From positions 1-64,000 of the forward strand of contig SCQH01000042.1 in assembly GCA_004321925.1 (NCBI GenBank): 64,000 bases of DNA, written 5' to 3'. Shown one piece after another: positions 8,694 to 16,803 of this stretch. The notes under the pieces were generated by a model. That model made no database searches and was not told where the DNA came from. It was given only the letters and a program-made list of their open reading frames with translations. The DNA is from Nitrospirota bacterium (GTDB lineage: Bacteria > Nitrospirota > Thermodesulfovibrionia > Thermodesulfovibrionales > UBA6898). The position numbers were made by a program, and so were the translations under genes. Every line of letters begins with the position of its first letter. The first letter of the stretch is position 1.

Positions 8694-9203
8694 ATGAGAT
8701 TGGATTATATCAGCTCTTTTGTGGATTCGGCCCAGAATGTGATGGAGGGCATTCTCCCGACCGCTATCACCCGGGGGGAGATCACGTTGATGGATTCCCT
8801 CTCGATCAGGGACATCTCCGCAACGATATTCCTGGTGGGCGGCGTTGACGGCCGCGTGGTCCTGGACCTTGAGAAACCGGCCGCAAAAAGGATAGCCGGT
8901 TTTATGAATAATGCCGAGTTCGCCGATATCGATCATCTGGTCCTGGACACCATCTGCGAGCTCAACAACATCATCATCGGGAAGGCGATCACCACGCTGA
9001 ACGACAAAGGGTACAGGTTCAAACCGTCGCCGCCCTGTTTTTTCATTGGAGAAAAAAGATATTTCGGCCTTGAGGCGGTCTGCATCAACCTCAGGACGGA
9101 CTGGGGCAGCATGAGGATACAGGCAGCGATCACGGAAAGACCGGGTGTCATCACCCACAATCATCGCACAGCAGACCAAGGGGGACAACGACATGCTGAA
9201 TAA
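8694..9203 (+). CDS. cheX: Chemotaxis phosphatase CheX
   Basis: CheX dephosphorylates CheY-P and resets the chemotaxis signal. The 169-aa protein matches the CheX/CheC fold: an N-terminal helix (FVDSAQNVMEGILPTAITRG), a sheet with GVDGRVVLDLEKPAAKRIAGF, and the catalytic helix motif with Glu and Asn, read here as DTICELNNIIIGKAIT. The ATG at 8694 follows AAAGGGGGATTGAG. The 41 in-frame codons upstream overlap the putative promoter and are not used. The gene overlaps cheW by 11 bases. CheZ and CheC are absent from the window, so CheX is the likely CheY-P sink here. Confidence 0.88.
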   Translation: MRLDYISSFVDSAQNVMEGILPTAITRGEITLMDSLSIRDISATIFLVGGVDGRVVLDLEKPAAKRIAGFMNNAEFADIDHLVLDTICELNNIIIGKAITTLNDKGYRFKPSPPCFFIGEKRYFGLEAVCINLRTDWGSMRIQAAITERPGVITHNHRTADQGGQRHAE

Positions 9204-9687
9204 GAACCAGGTGGTCAGATTCATCGTCGGAAAAGAATCGTTCGGAGTTGATATCGCCAGTGTCCATGAGATCGTCACCGTCCCGGAGATAACCCGGGTA
9301 CCGGACGCGCCTGATTTCCTGGAGGGGGTGATCAACCTCAGGGGCAAGATCGTCTCCGTGGTCGATCTGAGAAAAAGGCTCAGGATCAACGGAACAGATA
9401 GACATAAAAAGAACAGGATCCTGGTGACCGAGATCGATAAGAAAGTGGTCGGACTTATTGTGGACGAGGTGTCCGAGGTGCTCAGACTTAATCCTGATAA
9501 TATTGAACCGCCGCCCGAGATGATGAACTCGGTCGGGGCTGAATATATCACCGGGGTCGGAAAGCTCGAAGACAAGATCATCATACTTCTGGATATGGCA
9601 AAGGTATTGAACCACGGGGAGATAAACGTTCTCGGCATGCAGGCCGCAGAGCCGAATGCCTTATCTCATGCAATTCCCGGCAATTAG
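9193..9687 (+). CDS. cheW: Chemotaxis adaptor CheW
   Basis: CheW couples CheA to the receptor array. The 164-aa protein is a single CheW domain with VVRFIVGKESFGVDIASVHE, the central FLEGVINLRGKIVSVVDLR signature and GLIVDEVSEVLRL. The start at ATG 9193 follows AAGGGGGACAACGAC and lies inside the 3' end of cheX. The last 20 residues, after the domain, are low in conserved character. It sits directly before the binding-protein gene (10 bases) in the same operon. Confidence 0.94.
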   Translation: MLNKNQVVRFIVGKESFGVDIASVHEIVTVPEITRVPDAPDFLEGVINLRGKIVSVVDLRKRLRINGTDRHKKNRILVTEIDKKVVGLIVDEVSEVLRLNPDNIEPPPEMMNSVGAEYITGVGKLEDKIIILLDMAKVLNHGEINVLGMQAAEPNALSHAIPGN

Positions 9688-9697
9688 CGGAGGATAT

Positions 9698-10558
9698 ATG
9701 TATACGGTATCGAACAGATCTTTTCCGGCAGTGGTCATGATCTTATTGTTTATTGCCTTGTCTGCCTGCACTGCAGCGGCAGAGATCAGATTAGGAATAC
9801 TGCCAAGGCTGAACAAGGAAGCCCTCTATATGATGTTCAAGCCGCTGGGTACTTACCTTTCCGCGGAGACAGGAGAGAAGGTCAGCATCACCATCCCCCA
9901 GGACTACGGAGCCTTTAAAGAGAGGGTAAAGGCCGGGGACCTGGACCTCTGTTTTGCGAATTCCATCGTCTATATCCAGCTCAGGAAGGATATCGGCGTT
10001 GAACTTGTCGCAGGCTCCGTCGAGGGGACGGGCGGCGCCAAGTTCCGGGGCATCGTCATAGCGAGGCACGACAGCGGGATCGCAAAACTGCAGGACCTCA
10101 AGGGAAAGAAACTTGTCTTTGTGGACAAGGATGCAGCGGGCGGATATGTGTTCCAGATGCTCCTTTTTAAAAAGAATGGCCTCGATATCAATAAAGACTT
10201 TGTGACGCTTCCCTTTGCCAAAAAACATGACAGCGTGGTCATTGAGGTCTTCAACAAAAGGGCGGACGCCGGGGGCATCCGTGAAGAGGACCTGGAGAAG
10301 GTCAAGGACAAGGTCGACCTGAAGCAGATCAGGATCATCGGGTACACGGACTATTTTCCGAACTGGCCTTTTTTTGCCGCATCTCATATGGACAAAAAAA
10401 TGGTCGCAAAGATACGGGCGGCCCTGCTGAAGCTCAAGGCCGGTGACGCAGGAGCAGACAAGATACTCACGGCCGCAAAGCTGAAAGGCTTCGTAGCGGT
10501 CGCCGACAAGGACTACGATCTCCTCCGCCAGGCAGCCAGCCTGGTGGGGGCATTCTGA
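9698..10558 (+). CDS. PhnD-like periplasmic binding lipoprotein within che operon
   Basis: This 286-aa exported protein belongs to the PhnD/phosphonate-binding-like type II periplasmic binding family. The start at ATG 9698 follows GCGGAGG. The signal sequence ends in a lipobox, ALSAC, with Cys24 as the likely lipidated residue; cleavage after AAA by signal peptidase I is the alternative. The mature part shows RLGILPRLNKEALYMMFKPL, DLDLCFANSIVY and a KGKKLVFVDKDAAGGYVFQM hinge segment typical of this family. There is no permease or ATPase next to it; it lies between cheW and the MCP gene. I infer a sensory role: ligand-loaded protein presenting its signal to the neighbouring receptor. The ligand, possibly an oxyanion, is unknown. 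Confidence 0.85.
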   Translation: MYTVSNRSFPAVVMILLFIALSACTAAAEIRLGILPRLNKEALYMMFKPLGTYLSAETGEKVSITIPQDYGAFKERVKAGDLDLCFANSIVYIQLRKDIGVELVAGSVEGTGGAKFRGIVIARHDSGIAKLQDLKGKKLVFVDKDAAGGYVFQMLLFKKNGLDINKDFVTLPFAKKHDSVVIEVFNKRADAGGIREEDLEKVKDKVDLKQIRIIGYTDYFPNWPFFAASHMDKKMVAKIRAALLKLKAGDAGADKILTAAKLKGFVAVADKDYDLLRQAASLVGAF

Positions 10559-10570
10559 AAGGAGACTGCA

Positions 10571-12430
10571 ATGAAGATGACTATTGGAAGAAAACTGACG
10601 ATGGGTCTGGGTACCATGCTGGTATTGGTCATGGTCATGGGGGGCGTCTTTCTCTGGGCGACCGAGCAGGTGAAGCAGGAGATGCAGACATATCAGGAAG
10701 TGAGGAACCTTAACGGACTCCTCACCGCGCGGATCATGGACCATTACCGGTGGATGGACGGCCTTGCCTCCGGGGTCTTTATCCAGGGCAAGCCCTTCAA
10801 GGGGAAGCTCGATCCCGACGAATGCGATCTCGGCAAATGGATGGCGACGTATAAACCTGCCAATGAGGAACTGGCCGGCCCCTTCAAGGCCCTGCACGAT
10901 CCGCACAAAAAACTGCACGGGACCGCGGAACGGATCCTTGCGGCCTACAAGCTCGGCAACATAGACACTGCCCACCAGATCTTTACGGATGAGACCGTGC
11001 CGGCGGTCCATACAGTCCAGGAAAACCTCATCGGGATGAAGGATACGCTGAGAGCTCAGGAGGAAAAGGAGCATAAGCACCTGGAGGCGGTACAGCGGAG
11101 GGCCGGCATCATCAGCCTCGGACTGACCCTGTCGATCGTCGCCTTCGGCATTATCGGCGGAGTGTTCTTTGTCCGGGGGATCAACAAGCCGGTCAATAAG
11201 GTCAGGGAGGCTATGCAGAAGGTGGCCAAGGGAGACCTTACCGAAAAGGTCGAAGGGGTAAAGAGCAATGACGAGATAGGACAGATGGCGTCATACACGA
11301 ACGAGATGATAGACAGCCTCAGCTCCATGCTGGGCCAGATAAAGACGAACGCGGACCAGCTCGTGGCCGCGTCCTCCCAGATAGCCTCGTCGGCAGAGCA
11401 GACCTCGATAAACTCGGAATCTTCGGCCTCGGCCGTGGAAGAGATGACCTCGACGATGCACGAAATGTCGACGAACATACAGAACGTTGCGCGAAACACC
11501 CAGAAGCAGGCCTCCTCCGTGGTCGAGACCTCATCCTCCATCGAGCAGATGGTCTCCTCCATAAAGAGGGTCGCGGAAAATGTGAAGCGGCTCGTTGCCA
11601 TATCCGACAAGTCCAGGGAGGCTGTCTCCATAGGGGCAGGCGCGGTGAATAAGGCCTCAAACGGGATGGGAGAGATCAATGCGGCCATCCAGCAGTCGGC
11701 CCAGACGATCATAAGCCTCGGGTCGAGGACGGAAGAGATGGCGAAGATAGTCGAGGTGATAGACGATATTGCGGAGCAGACGAACCTCCTCGCGCTCAAT
11801 GCGGCCATAGAGGCGGCCAGGGCGGGCGAGCAGGGCATGGGGTTTGCGGTGGTTGCCGAAGAGGTGAGGAAGCTGGCGGAACGGTCTGCCAAATCGACCC
11901 GTGAGATCGCCGACCTCATCAAATCGGTCGCCGGCGAGGCCCAGACAGCGGTGGACCATATGACGCGCAGCACCGGCATCGTCGAGGTAGGGCTTGTTTC
12001 AAGCCGCGAGGTGATCGAGGCCCTCAGGGGGATCGAGACCGCGGTCGACGAAGTCTCGAAGTATTCCAGTGAGATAGGCGCCGCAACCCATGAACAGTCA
12101 AGCGGGTCCGAACAGATAGGAAAGGCCATGGTCAACCTCAACGAGGTCACCCAGGAGATAAGCACGGCCACAGAAGAGCAGTCCACGGGAGCGGAGCAGG
12201 TCGTTAAGGCAATAGAGAAGGTCAGGGGCATGGTGCAGCAGAACGCCTCAAGCGCCATACAGCTGGCATCGTCCGCGGAACAGCTCAATAAGCAGTCAAG
12301 CGGCCTACAGGAACTTGTTGAACGTTTCACGCTCAACGGTCACGGCAATGGGCACGGTAATGGGCACGGTAATGGGCACGGTAATGGGCACGGTGATGGC
12401 AATGGTCACGGCAACGACAGGAGCCACTGA
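10571..12430 (+). CDS. Methyl-accepting chemotaxis protein with periplasmic CZB-like domain and His/Gly/Asn tail
   Basis: This 619-aa chemoreceptor has TM1 at 10-30, a periplasmic domain at 31-180, TM2 at 181-203, HAMP at 205-260, and a long signalling domain. The tip sequence [20 protein letters not shown] identifies the CheA/CheW-binding hairpin. The periplasmic part has H58 with W61, then C85 in CDLGKW and H109/H112/H116. This is the pattern of the chemoreceptor zinc-binding (CZB) domain, which is usually cytoplasmic, so periplasmic placement is notable. The C-terminus, residues 590-619, is built from HGNG repeats and replaces a CheR-tethering pentapeptide. The gene follows the binding-protein gene by 12 bases with an AAAGGAG site, suggesting that the two act together. 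Confidence 0.92.
   Translation: MKMTIGRKLTMGLGTMLVLVMVMGGVFLWATEQVKQEMQTYQEVRNLNGLLTARIMDHYRWMDGLASGVFIQGKPFKGKLDPDECDLGKWMATYKPANEELAGPFKALHDPHKKLHGTAERILAAYKLGNIDTAHQIFTDETVPAVHTVQENLIGMKDTLRAQEEKEHKHLEAVQRRAGIISLGLTLSIVAFGIIGGVFFVRGINKPVNKVREAMQKVAKGDLTEKVEGVKSNDEIGQMASYTNEMIDSLSSMLGQIKTNADQLVAASSQIASSAEQTSINSESSASAVEEMTSTMHEMSTNIQNVARNTQKQASSVVETSSSIEQMVSSIKRVAENVKRLVAISDKSREAVSIGAGAVNKASNGMGEINAAIQQSAQTIISLGSRTEEMAKIVEVIDDIAEQTNLLALNAAIEAARAGEQGMGFAVVAEEVRKLAERSAKSTREIADLIKSVAGEAQTAVDHMTRSTGIVEVGLVSSREVIEALRGIETAVDEVSKYSSEIGAATHEQSSGSEQIGKAMVNLNEVTQEISTATEEQSTGAEQVVKAIEKVRGMVQQNASSAIQLASSAEQLNKQSSGLQELVERFTLNGHGNGHGNGHGNGHGNGHGDGNGHGNDRSH
12341..12415 (+). repeat. 12-bp in-frame tandem repeat encoding His-Gly-Asn-Gly tail
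   Basis: Six to seven near-perfect copies of a 12-base unit (CACGGTAATGGG) end the MCP reading frame and encode repeated His-Gly-Asn-Gly. The pure repeat invites copy-number change by slippage. The encoded tail could bind metal ions through its histidines or act as a flexible linker. Confidence 0.9.
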
Positions 12431-12440
12431 CAGGTGTCCC

Positions 12441-13271
12441 ATGACTGACGACGAATTCAAGATCTTCAGGAACCTGGTCCATAAGGAATGCGGGATATCC
12501 CTGTCCGAAGCCCGGAAGGATTTTCTGCGGACGAAGGTCGAGAAGCGGCTCAGCGCCCTGAACATCGGCAGTTTTTTTCAGTACTACAAATATCTCACTG
12601 AAAAGAACCAGGAGGAGATGCTCATATTCCTCGATTCCGTGACCATCAATGAGACCTATTTCTTCAGGAACCTGCCCCAGTTCGAAATGTTCGGGGAAAA
12701 AGTGCTGCCCGACCTGCTGGAAAGAAAACGCAGGGCACGGGACTACCGCCTGCATGTCTGGAGTGCCGGCTGTTCAACCGGTGAAGAGGCCTATTCGATC
12801 GCCATCCAGCTTGCCGACGCAATACCTGATGTCCAGCTCTGGGACGTCAGGATCATTGCGTCGGACATATCCCTGCGGTGTCTGGGGCTTGCCAACATCG
12901 GCAGATATTGTGCAGACAAGCTCAGGGATGTGCCTTCAAAGTATCTTTCACGGTACTTCAGGCGGGACGGTGAACATTACCTGGTCAGCGATTCCCTGAA
13001 AAAGATGGTCACCTTTGACTACCACAACCTGCAGCATGAGAACGGTCTCGAAAATATGGATGTGATATTCTGCAGGAATGTGATGATCTATTATGAGATC
13101 GCGGAGCAGAAAAGACTTGTCGGGAGGTTTGCAAAGGCCCTGAACCATGAAGGGTACCTTTTCCTGGGACATGCAGAGACCCTGCAGGGCATCACGACGA
13201 ACGGTGATTTCAAGTTCCACTGCTGGAACAAAGGGACCGCCTATCAGCGGCTGAGGGAGACCCATGGGTGA
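12441..13271 (+). CDS. cheR: Chemoreceptor methyltransferase CheR
   Basis: CheR methylates glutamates on the receptor using S-adenosylmethionine. The 276-aa protein has the helical N-domain (MTDDEFKIFRNLVHKECGI), the TINETYFFRN segment, the SAM-binding VWSAGCSTGEEAYSIAI motif, ASDISLRCL, and FCRNVMIYY. I place the start at ATG 12441, ten bases after the MCP stop; an in-frame extension upstream would run through the MCP's His/Gly repeat in another frame and is an artefact. The gene overlaps cheA by eight bases. Confidence 0.95.
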   Translation: MTDDEFKIFRNLVHKECGISLSEARKDFLRTKVEKRLSALNIGSFFQYYKYLTEKNQEEMLIFLDSVTINETYFFRNLPQFEMFGEKVLPDLLERKRRARDYRLHVWSAGCSTGEEAYSIAIQLADAIPDVQLWDVRIIASDISLRCLGLANIGRYCADKLRDVPSKYLSRYFRRDGEHYLVSDSLKKMVTFDYHNLQHENGLENMDVIFCRNVMIYYEIAEQKRLVGRFAKALNHEGYLFLGHAETLQGITTNGDFKFHCWNKGTAYQRLRETHG

Positions 13272-14922
13272 GATGACACTGACCGATGCGGACATGGCGG
13301 AACTGCGGGAGGCCTTTTTTTCGCAGGCAGGGGAGATCCTCGACAATCTCAACGGCTATATCATGGCGATCGAGAAAGATCCGGTTGAAGACAACTGGAA
13401 GGCCCTCAAGAGGGCCTTCCATACGCTGAAGGGTGACTCAAAGGCCATGGGTTTTCACAGCCTCAGCACGTTTGCGCATAAGGTGGAGGACCTGATCGCC
13501 GCCCTGAAGGACGCGGAACCCGAAAAGGCGTCCTTCGACCTGCTCCTCGGATGTGCCGACGCCTTCGGGAGCTTTGTCGAGACCGTCTCCGGAGGCGGCG
13601 AACCGGACATGGCGGATATCATGTCGCGGATCGATGCACACATCCGGTCCCGCGGGGCGCACGTTGAAAAGAATGAAAAAACGGTCGTCAGGAACGCCTC
13701 AGGGAGGGGGGCCGCCCTCTTAAAGATAGAGCCGGAACGCGTCGACAGGATCATGAACCTTGTCGGCGAACTGGTCATAGGGCGGTCCATGCTGTCGCAG
13801 ATAAATTCCGAGATCGACACGCTCCGCAGGGAGACGATAGCCTCGCGGCTTTACAACCTCAACTCGGCTTTTGAACGCACGCTCTCAGAACTGCAGCGGT
13901 CCGTCATGAAGGTGAGGATGCTGCCGGTGGAAGTGGTCTTCAGGCGTTTTCCGCGGATCGTGAGGGACCTTTCCGCAGAAAAAGGCAAGCTCGTCACCCT
14001 CAGGACCGAAGGTGAGACGACGGAACTTGACAAAGGCATCGTTGATGTCATCGGGGAGCCGCTCATGCATATCATCCGGAACTCCGTGGACCACGGGATA
14101 GAACCCCCCGCCGAAAGGGAGCTGACCGGGAAACCGAAAGAGGGTCTCATTCTCTTGAGGGCCTTCCATCAGGGCAACCAGATGGTGATCGAGGTGGAAG
14201 ACGACGGAAGGGGCATAGACATTGAGCTCCTGAAGCAGAAGGCGGTCGGCAATAATATCCTTTCTGAGGAAGAGGCAAAAAAAATCAGCGGCCAGGACGC
14301 GATAAATCTGATCTTCCTCTCGGGGCTCTCCACCTCCGACAAAATAACCGAGGTCTCCGGCAGAGGGGTCGGGATGGACATAGTAAAGGAGAACGTCGAA
14401 TCGCTCCGGGGAGTGATCGACATTGCCTCGGAAAAAGGGCGCGGGACGAAATTCACGCTCCGTCTGCCGCTGACGCTCGCAATCATAAAATCGATCCTCT
14501 TTATGCACAAAAATGAGATCTTCGCCCTCCCCATGACCTCTGTCACGGAGATAAAACGGGTCTTTCCGGAGGATATGGACACCATCGGCGGCAGATACGT
14601 CCTCAGGCACCGCGACAGCGTCATCCCGCTGATCTCCCTGGACGAAGAAGCTCTCGGCAGCGATAAGCTCTTCATCATATTTGTGGGGGTCGGTCATATG
14701 CGGGCAGGCATCATGACCGAAAAGATCCTCGGGGAAGAGGAACTGGTGATCAAGGCCCTGGACGGAAAGGCCGGGACGGGCATAGCCTCGGGGGCCTCCA
14801 TCCTCGGTAACGGCAGTGTTGTCCTGATCCTGGACCCCCTTTCCGTGATCAAAAGATACTCACCCCGGCGGGAAGACGTCATCCTGGCCAAAGAGGCGGT
14901 CTATGAAAACATCGTCAACTAG
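13264..14922 (+). CDS. cheA: Chemotaxis histidine kinase CheA, lacking P2
   Basis: CheA is the kinase of the array; it autophosphorylates and passes phosphate to CheY and CheB. The 552-aa protein has P1 (HPt) with the phosphoacceptor H53 in AFHTLKGDSKAMGF. P3 dimerisation starts near 155 (ERVDRIMNLVGELVIGRS). P4 ATPase has HIIRNSVDHGIEPP, EVEDDGRGID and GRGVGMDIV. P5 is CheW-like at 410-540. Between P1 and P3 are only about 35 residues, so the CheY-docking P2 domain is absent, giving a compact CheA. The start overlaps cheR by eight bases and the end overlaps cheB by 20. Confidence 0.95.
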   Translation: MGEMTLTDADMAELREAFFSQAGEILDNLNGYIMAIEKDPVEDNWKALKRAFHTLKGDSKAMGFHSLSTFAHKVEDLIAALKDAEPEKASFDLLLGCADAFGSFVETVSGGGEPDMADIMSRIDAHIRSRGAHVEKNEKTVVRNASGRGAALLKIEPERVDRIMNLVGELVIGRSMLSQINSEIDTLRRETIASRLYNLNSAFERTLSELQRSVMKVRMLPVEVVFRRFPRIVRDLSAEKGKLVTLRTEGETTELDKGIVDVIGEPLMHIIRNSVDHGIEPPAERELTGKPKEGLILLRAFHQGNQMVIEVEDDGRGIDIELLKQKAVGNNILSEEEAKKISGQDAINLIFLSGLSTSDKITEVSGRGVGMDIVKENVESLRGVIDIASEKGRGTKFTLRLPLTLAIIKSILFMHKNEIFALPMTSVTEIKRVFPEDMDTIGGRYVLRHRDSVIPLISLDEEALGSDKLFIIFVGVGHMRAGIMTEKILGEEELVIKALDGKAGTGIASGASILGNGSVVLILDPLSVIKRYSPRREDVILAKEAVYENIVN

Positions 14923-15988
14923 GATCCGGGTCCTCGTCGTTGATGATTCAGCCCTGATGAGGAAGATGATCCCGATGATCATCAGCGCTGATGACAGCAT
15001 CGAGGTGGTCGGGACCGCGATGGACGGTGAGTTTGCCCTGAAGAAGATCAGTGAACTCGAGCCCGATGTCGTAACGCTGGACATCGATATGCCGCGGATG
15101 GACGGGCTTGCGGCGCTGAAGGCCATAATCAGGGATTTCGGAACGCCCGTCATCCTGGTCAGCTCGCTCACCAGAGAAGGTGCAGAGACGACGCTGCGGG
15201 GGCTTGAGATGGGGGCCTTTGATTTTGTTCCTAAACCAGGCGACGCGCTTTCGGTCCATATTGCGGACATAGCACATGAGCTCATCGAAAAGATCAAGGC
15301 TGCCTCGCGGAGCCGGAGACCGAGATCCAGGGGGCCGCAGGAGGTCAGACCCAAACCGCTGCAACCGGTCGTGCGGGCGCGGCCCTTACCCTCAGAGACC
15401 GTAGTGGCCATAGGGATATCAACGGGAGGTCCTCAGGCGCTTGCAGAGATATTGCCGGACATTCCGGCTGATTTCCCTGCCGGCATTGTGATCGTGCAGC
15501 ATATGCCGGAAGGTTTCACCGACCTTTTTTCGAAGCGTCTCGACGGCATGTGCGCCATCAGGGTCAAAGAGGCCGACAACGGCGACGTGATCGGTCCGGG
15601 CATGGCCCTTATTGCGCCGGGAGGGAAGCACCTCAAGGTCAAAAGGACGCCCTTCGGCCTTGTTGCCGTTCTCAGCCAGGCCCCGACCGTGTCCGGCCAC
15701 AGGCCGTCGGCAACCGTCCTCTTCAATTCTGTCGCCGATGAGCTCGGCAGCGCCGCAATAGGCGTGATCATGACCGGCATGGGCGACGACGGGGTCGAGG
15801 GCCTTGCACGGATCAGGCAGAAGGGAGGAATGACCATTGCGCAGAATGAGGAGACATCGGTTATTTATGGCATGCCGAAAGTGGCGATCGAAAATGGATA
15901 TGCCGACATGGTCCTCGGGCTTTACGAGATAGTCCCGAGACTTGCCGGCATCGTTGAACATAATGGTGTGAAAGCCGGGGCCTCATAG
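14903..15988 (+). CDS. cheB: Chemoreceptor methylesterase CheB
   Basis: CheB removes methyl groups from receptor glutamates when phosphorylated. The receiver domain (1-125) has D14/D15 and the phospho-Asp D60 in VVTLDIDMPRMDG. After a basic proline-rich linker (about 130-165), the esterase domain carries the triad in GISTGGPQ (Ser), VQHMPEGFT (His) and TGMGDDGVEG (Asp). The 361-aa length is standard. The start lies inside the 3' end of cheA, typical of a translationally coupled che operon. Together with CheR it shows that this pathway adapts by methylation; no CheD is present. Confidence 0.95.
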   Translation: MKTSSTRIRVLVVDDSALMRKMIPMIISADDSIEVVGTAMDGEFALKKISELEPDVVTLDIDMPRMDGLAALKAIIRDFGTPVILVSSLTREGAETTLRGLEMGAFDFVPKPGDALSVHIADIAHELIEKIKAASRSRRPRSRGPQEVRPKPLQPVVRARPLPSETVVAIGISTGGPQALAEILPDIPADFPAGIVIVQHMPEGFTDLFSKRLDGMCAIRVKEADNGDVIGPGMALIAPGGKHLKVKRTPFGLVAVLSQAPTVSGHRPSATVLFNSVADELGSAAIGVIMTGMGDDGVEGLARIRQKGGMTIAQNEETSVIYGMPKVAIENGYADMVLGLYEIVPRLAGIVEHNGVKAGAS

Positions 15989-16024
15989 AAGGTCAAAGGC
16001 CCCTTTCGTTCAAGGAGGATGACT

Positions 16025-16387
16025 ATGGCAAGATTTCTGATAGTGGACGATTCCCTGTTCCAGAGGAAGAACCTCGGGAAATTCGTGCAGCAGCTCGGGT
16101 CCGAGGTGGTCGGCGAGGCGGCCAACGGCATGGAGGCCCTCACCCTGTACCGGCGCCTGAACCCGGACCTTGTCTTCATGGACCTCGTCATGCCGGAAAT
16201 GGAGGGGATCGATGCCGTTGAGAAGCTGCTGGAGATCGACCGGGACGCAAAGATCATCGTCGTCAGCTCTCTCGGCTACAGTGAGATAGTCGACAAGGCC
16301 CTGACCCTCGGGGCAAAACAATTCATAACAAAACCGATCAACTTTGAAGAGACGGCCGGCATCATCAGGTCTGTACTGGAGGAATAA
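16025..16387 (+). CDS. cheY: CheY-like single-domain response regulator 1
   Basis: This is a 120-aa free-standing receiver. The acidic pair is D8-D9, the phospho-Asp is D53 (LVFMDLVMPEMEG), the switch Ser is in VVSSLG and the Lys is in FITKPI. AAGGAGG at 16012-16018 sets the start at the second ATG (16025) because the first ATG is too close to it. The variant KPINFEETAG near the end resembles CheY proteins that act outside the flagellar switch. The stop overlaps the next cheY-like start by one base. Its output target is not visible here. Confidence 0.9.
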   Translation: MARFLIVDDSLFQRKNLGKFVQQLGSEVVGEAANGMEALTLYRRLNPDLVFMDLVMPEMEGIDAVEKLLEIDRDAKIIVVSSLGYSEIVDKALTLGAKQFITKPINFEETAGIIRSVLEE

Positions 16388-16770
16388 TGAAAAAGGTACT
16401 CTTTGTCGACGATTCATCGATCATGCGGCTTTTCGCTCGGATGTCCACCAGGAGCATCCACGGGATAAGTTTGACTGAGGCGCAGGACGGCCATGACGCC
16501 ATCGAAAAGCTCGAGAAAGAGCCTTTCGATCTCATCATAACGGACATCAATATGCCCCGGATGGACGGCCTGCAGCTGATCCGGCATGTCAGGATGATGG
16601 GGCTTAAGTTCCCCATAATAATCCTGACGACCTGCGGAGAGGAGAAGGATGTGGAAACGGGGATATTCCTTGGCGCCGATGATTACGTGACCAAGCCGAT
16701 AACGTCGCAGAAACTGACGATGCTCATCTCCAACTATACGAATGTCCCTGCCCTGCCGGTGAGCACCTGA
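16387..16770 (+). CDS. CheY-like single-domain response regulator 2
   Basis: This is a second, diverged free-standing receiver of 127 aa with D8-D9, phospho-Asp D53 (LIITDINMPRMDG), Thr in ILTTCGEEKD and Lys in DYVTKPI. It follows the first cheY with a one-base stop/start overlap. The MPRMDGLQLIRHVR helix is more like classic CheY than the first copy. Two receivers fed by one CheA suggest either one output and one phosphate sink, or two outputs. Confidence 0.9.
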   Translation: MKKVLFVDDSSIMRLFARMSTRSIHGISLTEAQDGHDAIEKLEKEPFDLIITDINMPRMDGLQLIRHVRMMGLKFPIIILTTCGEEKDVETGIFLGADDYVTKPITSQKLTMLISNYTNVPALPVST

Positions 16771-16803
16771 ACGCCAGCAGGACAATGAAATGAGGTCTGA
16801 ACC

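Noticed and set aside
9791-11080. A 429-codon open frame antisense to the binding-protein and MCP genes
   Set aside because: It overlaps two clear genes, shows no domain, and reflects GC-rich codon structure on the other strand.
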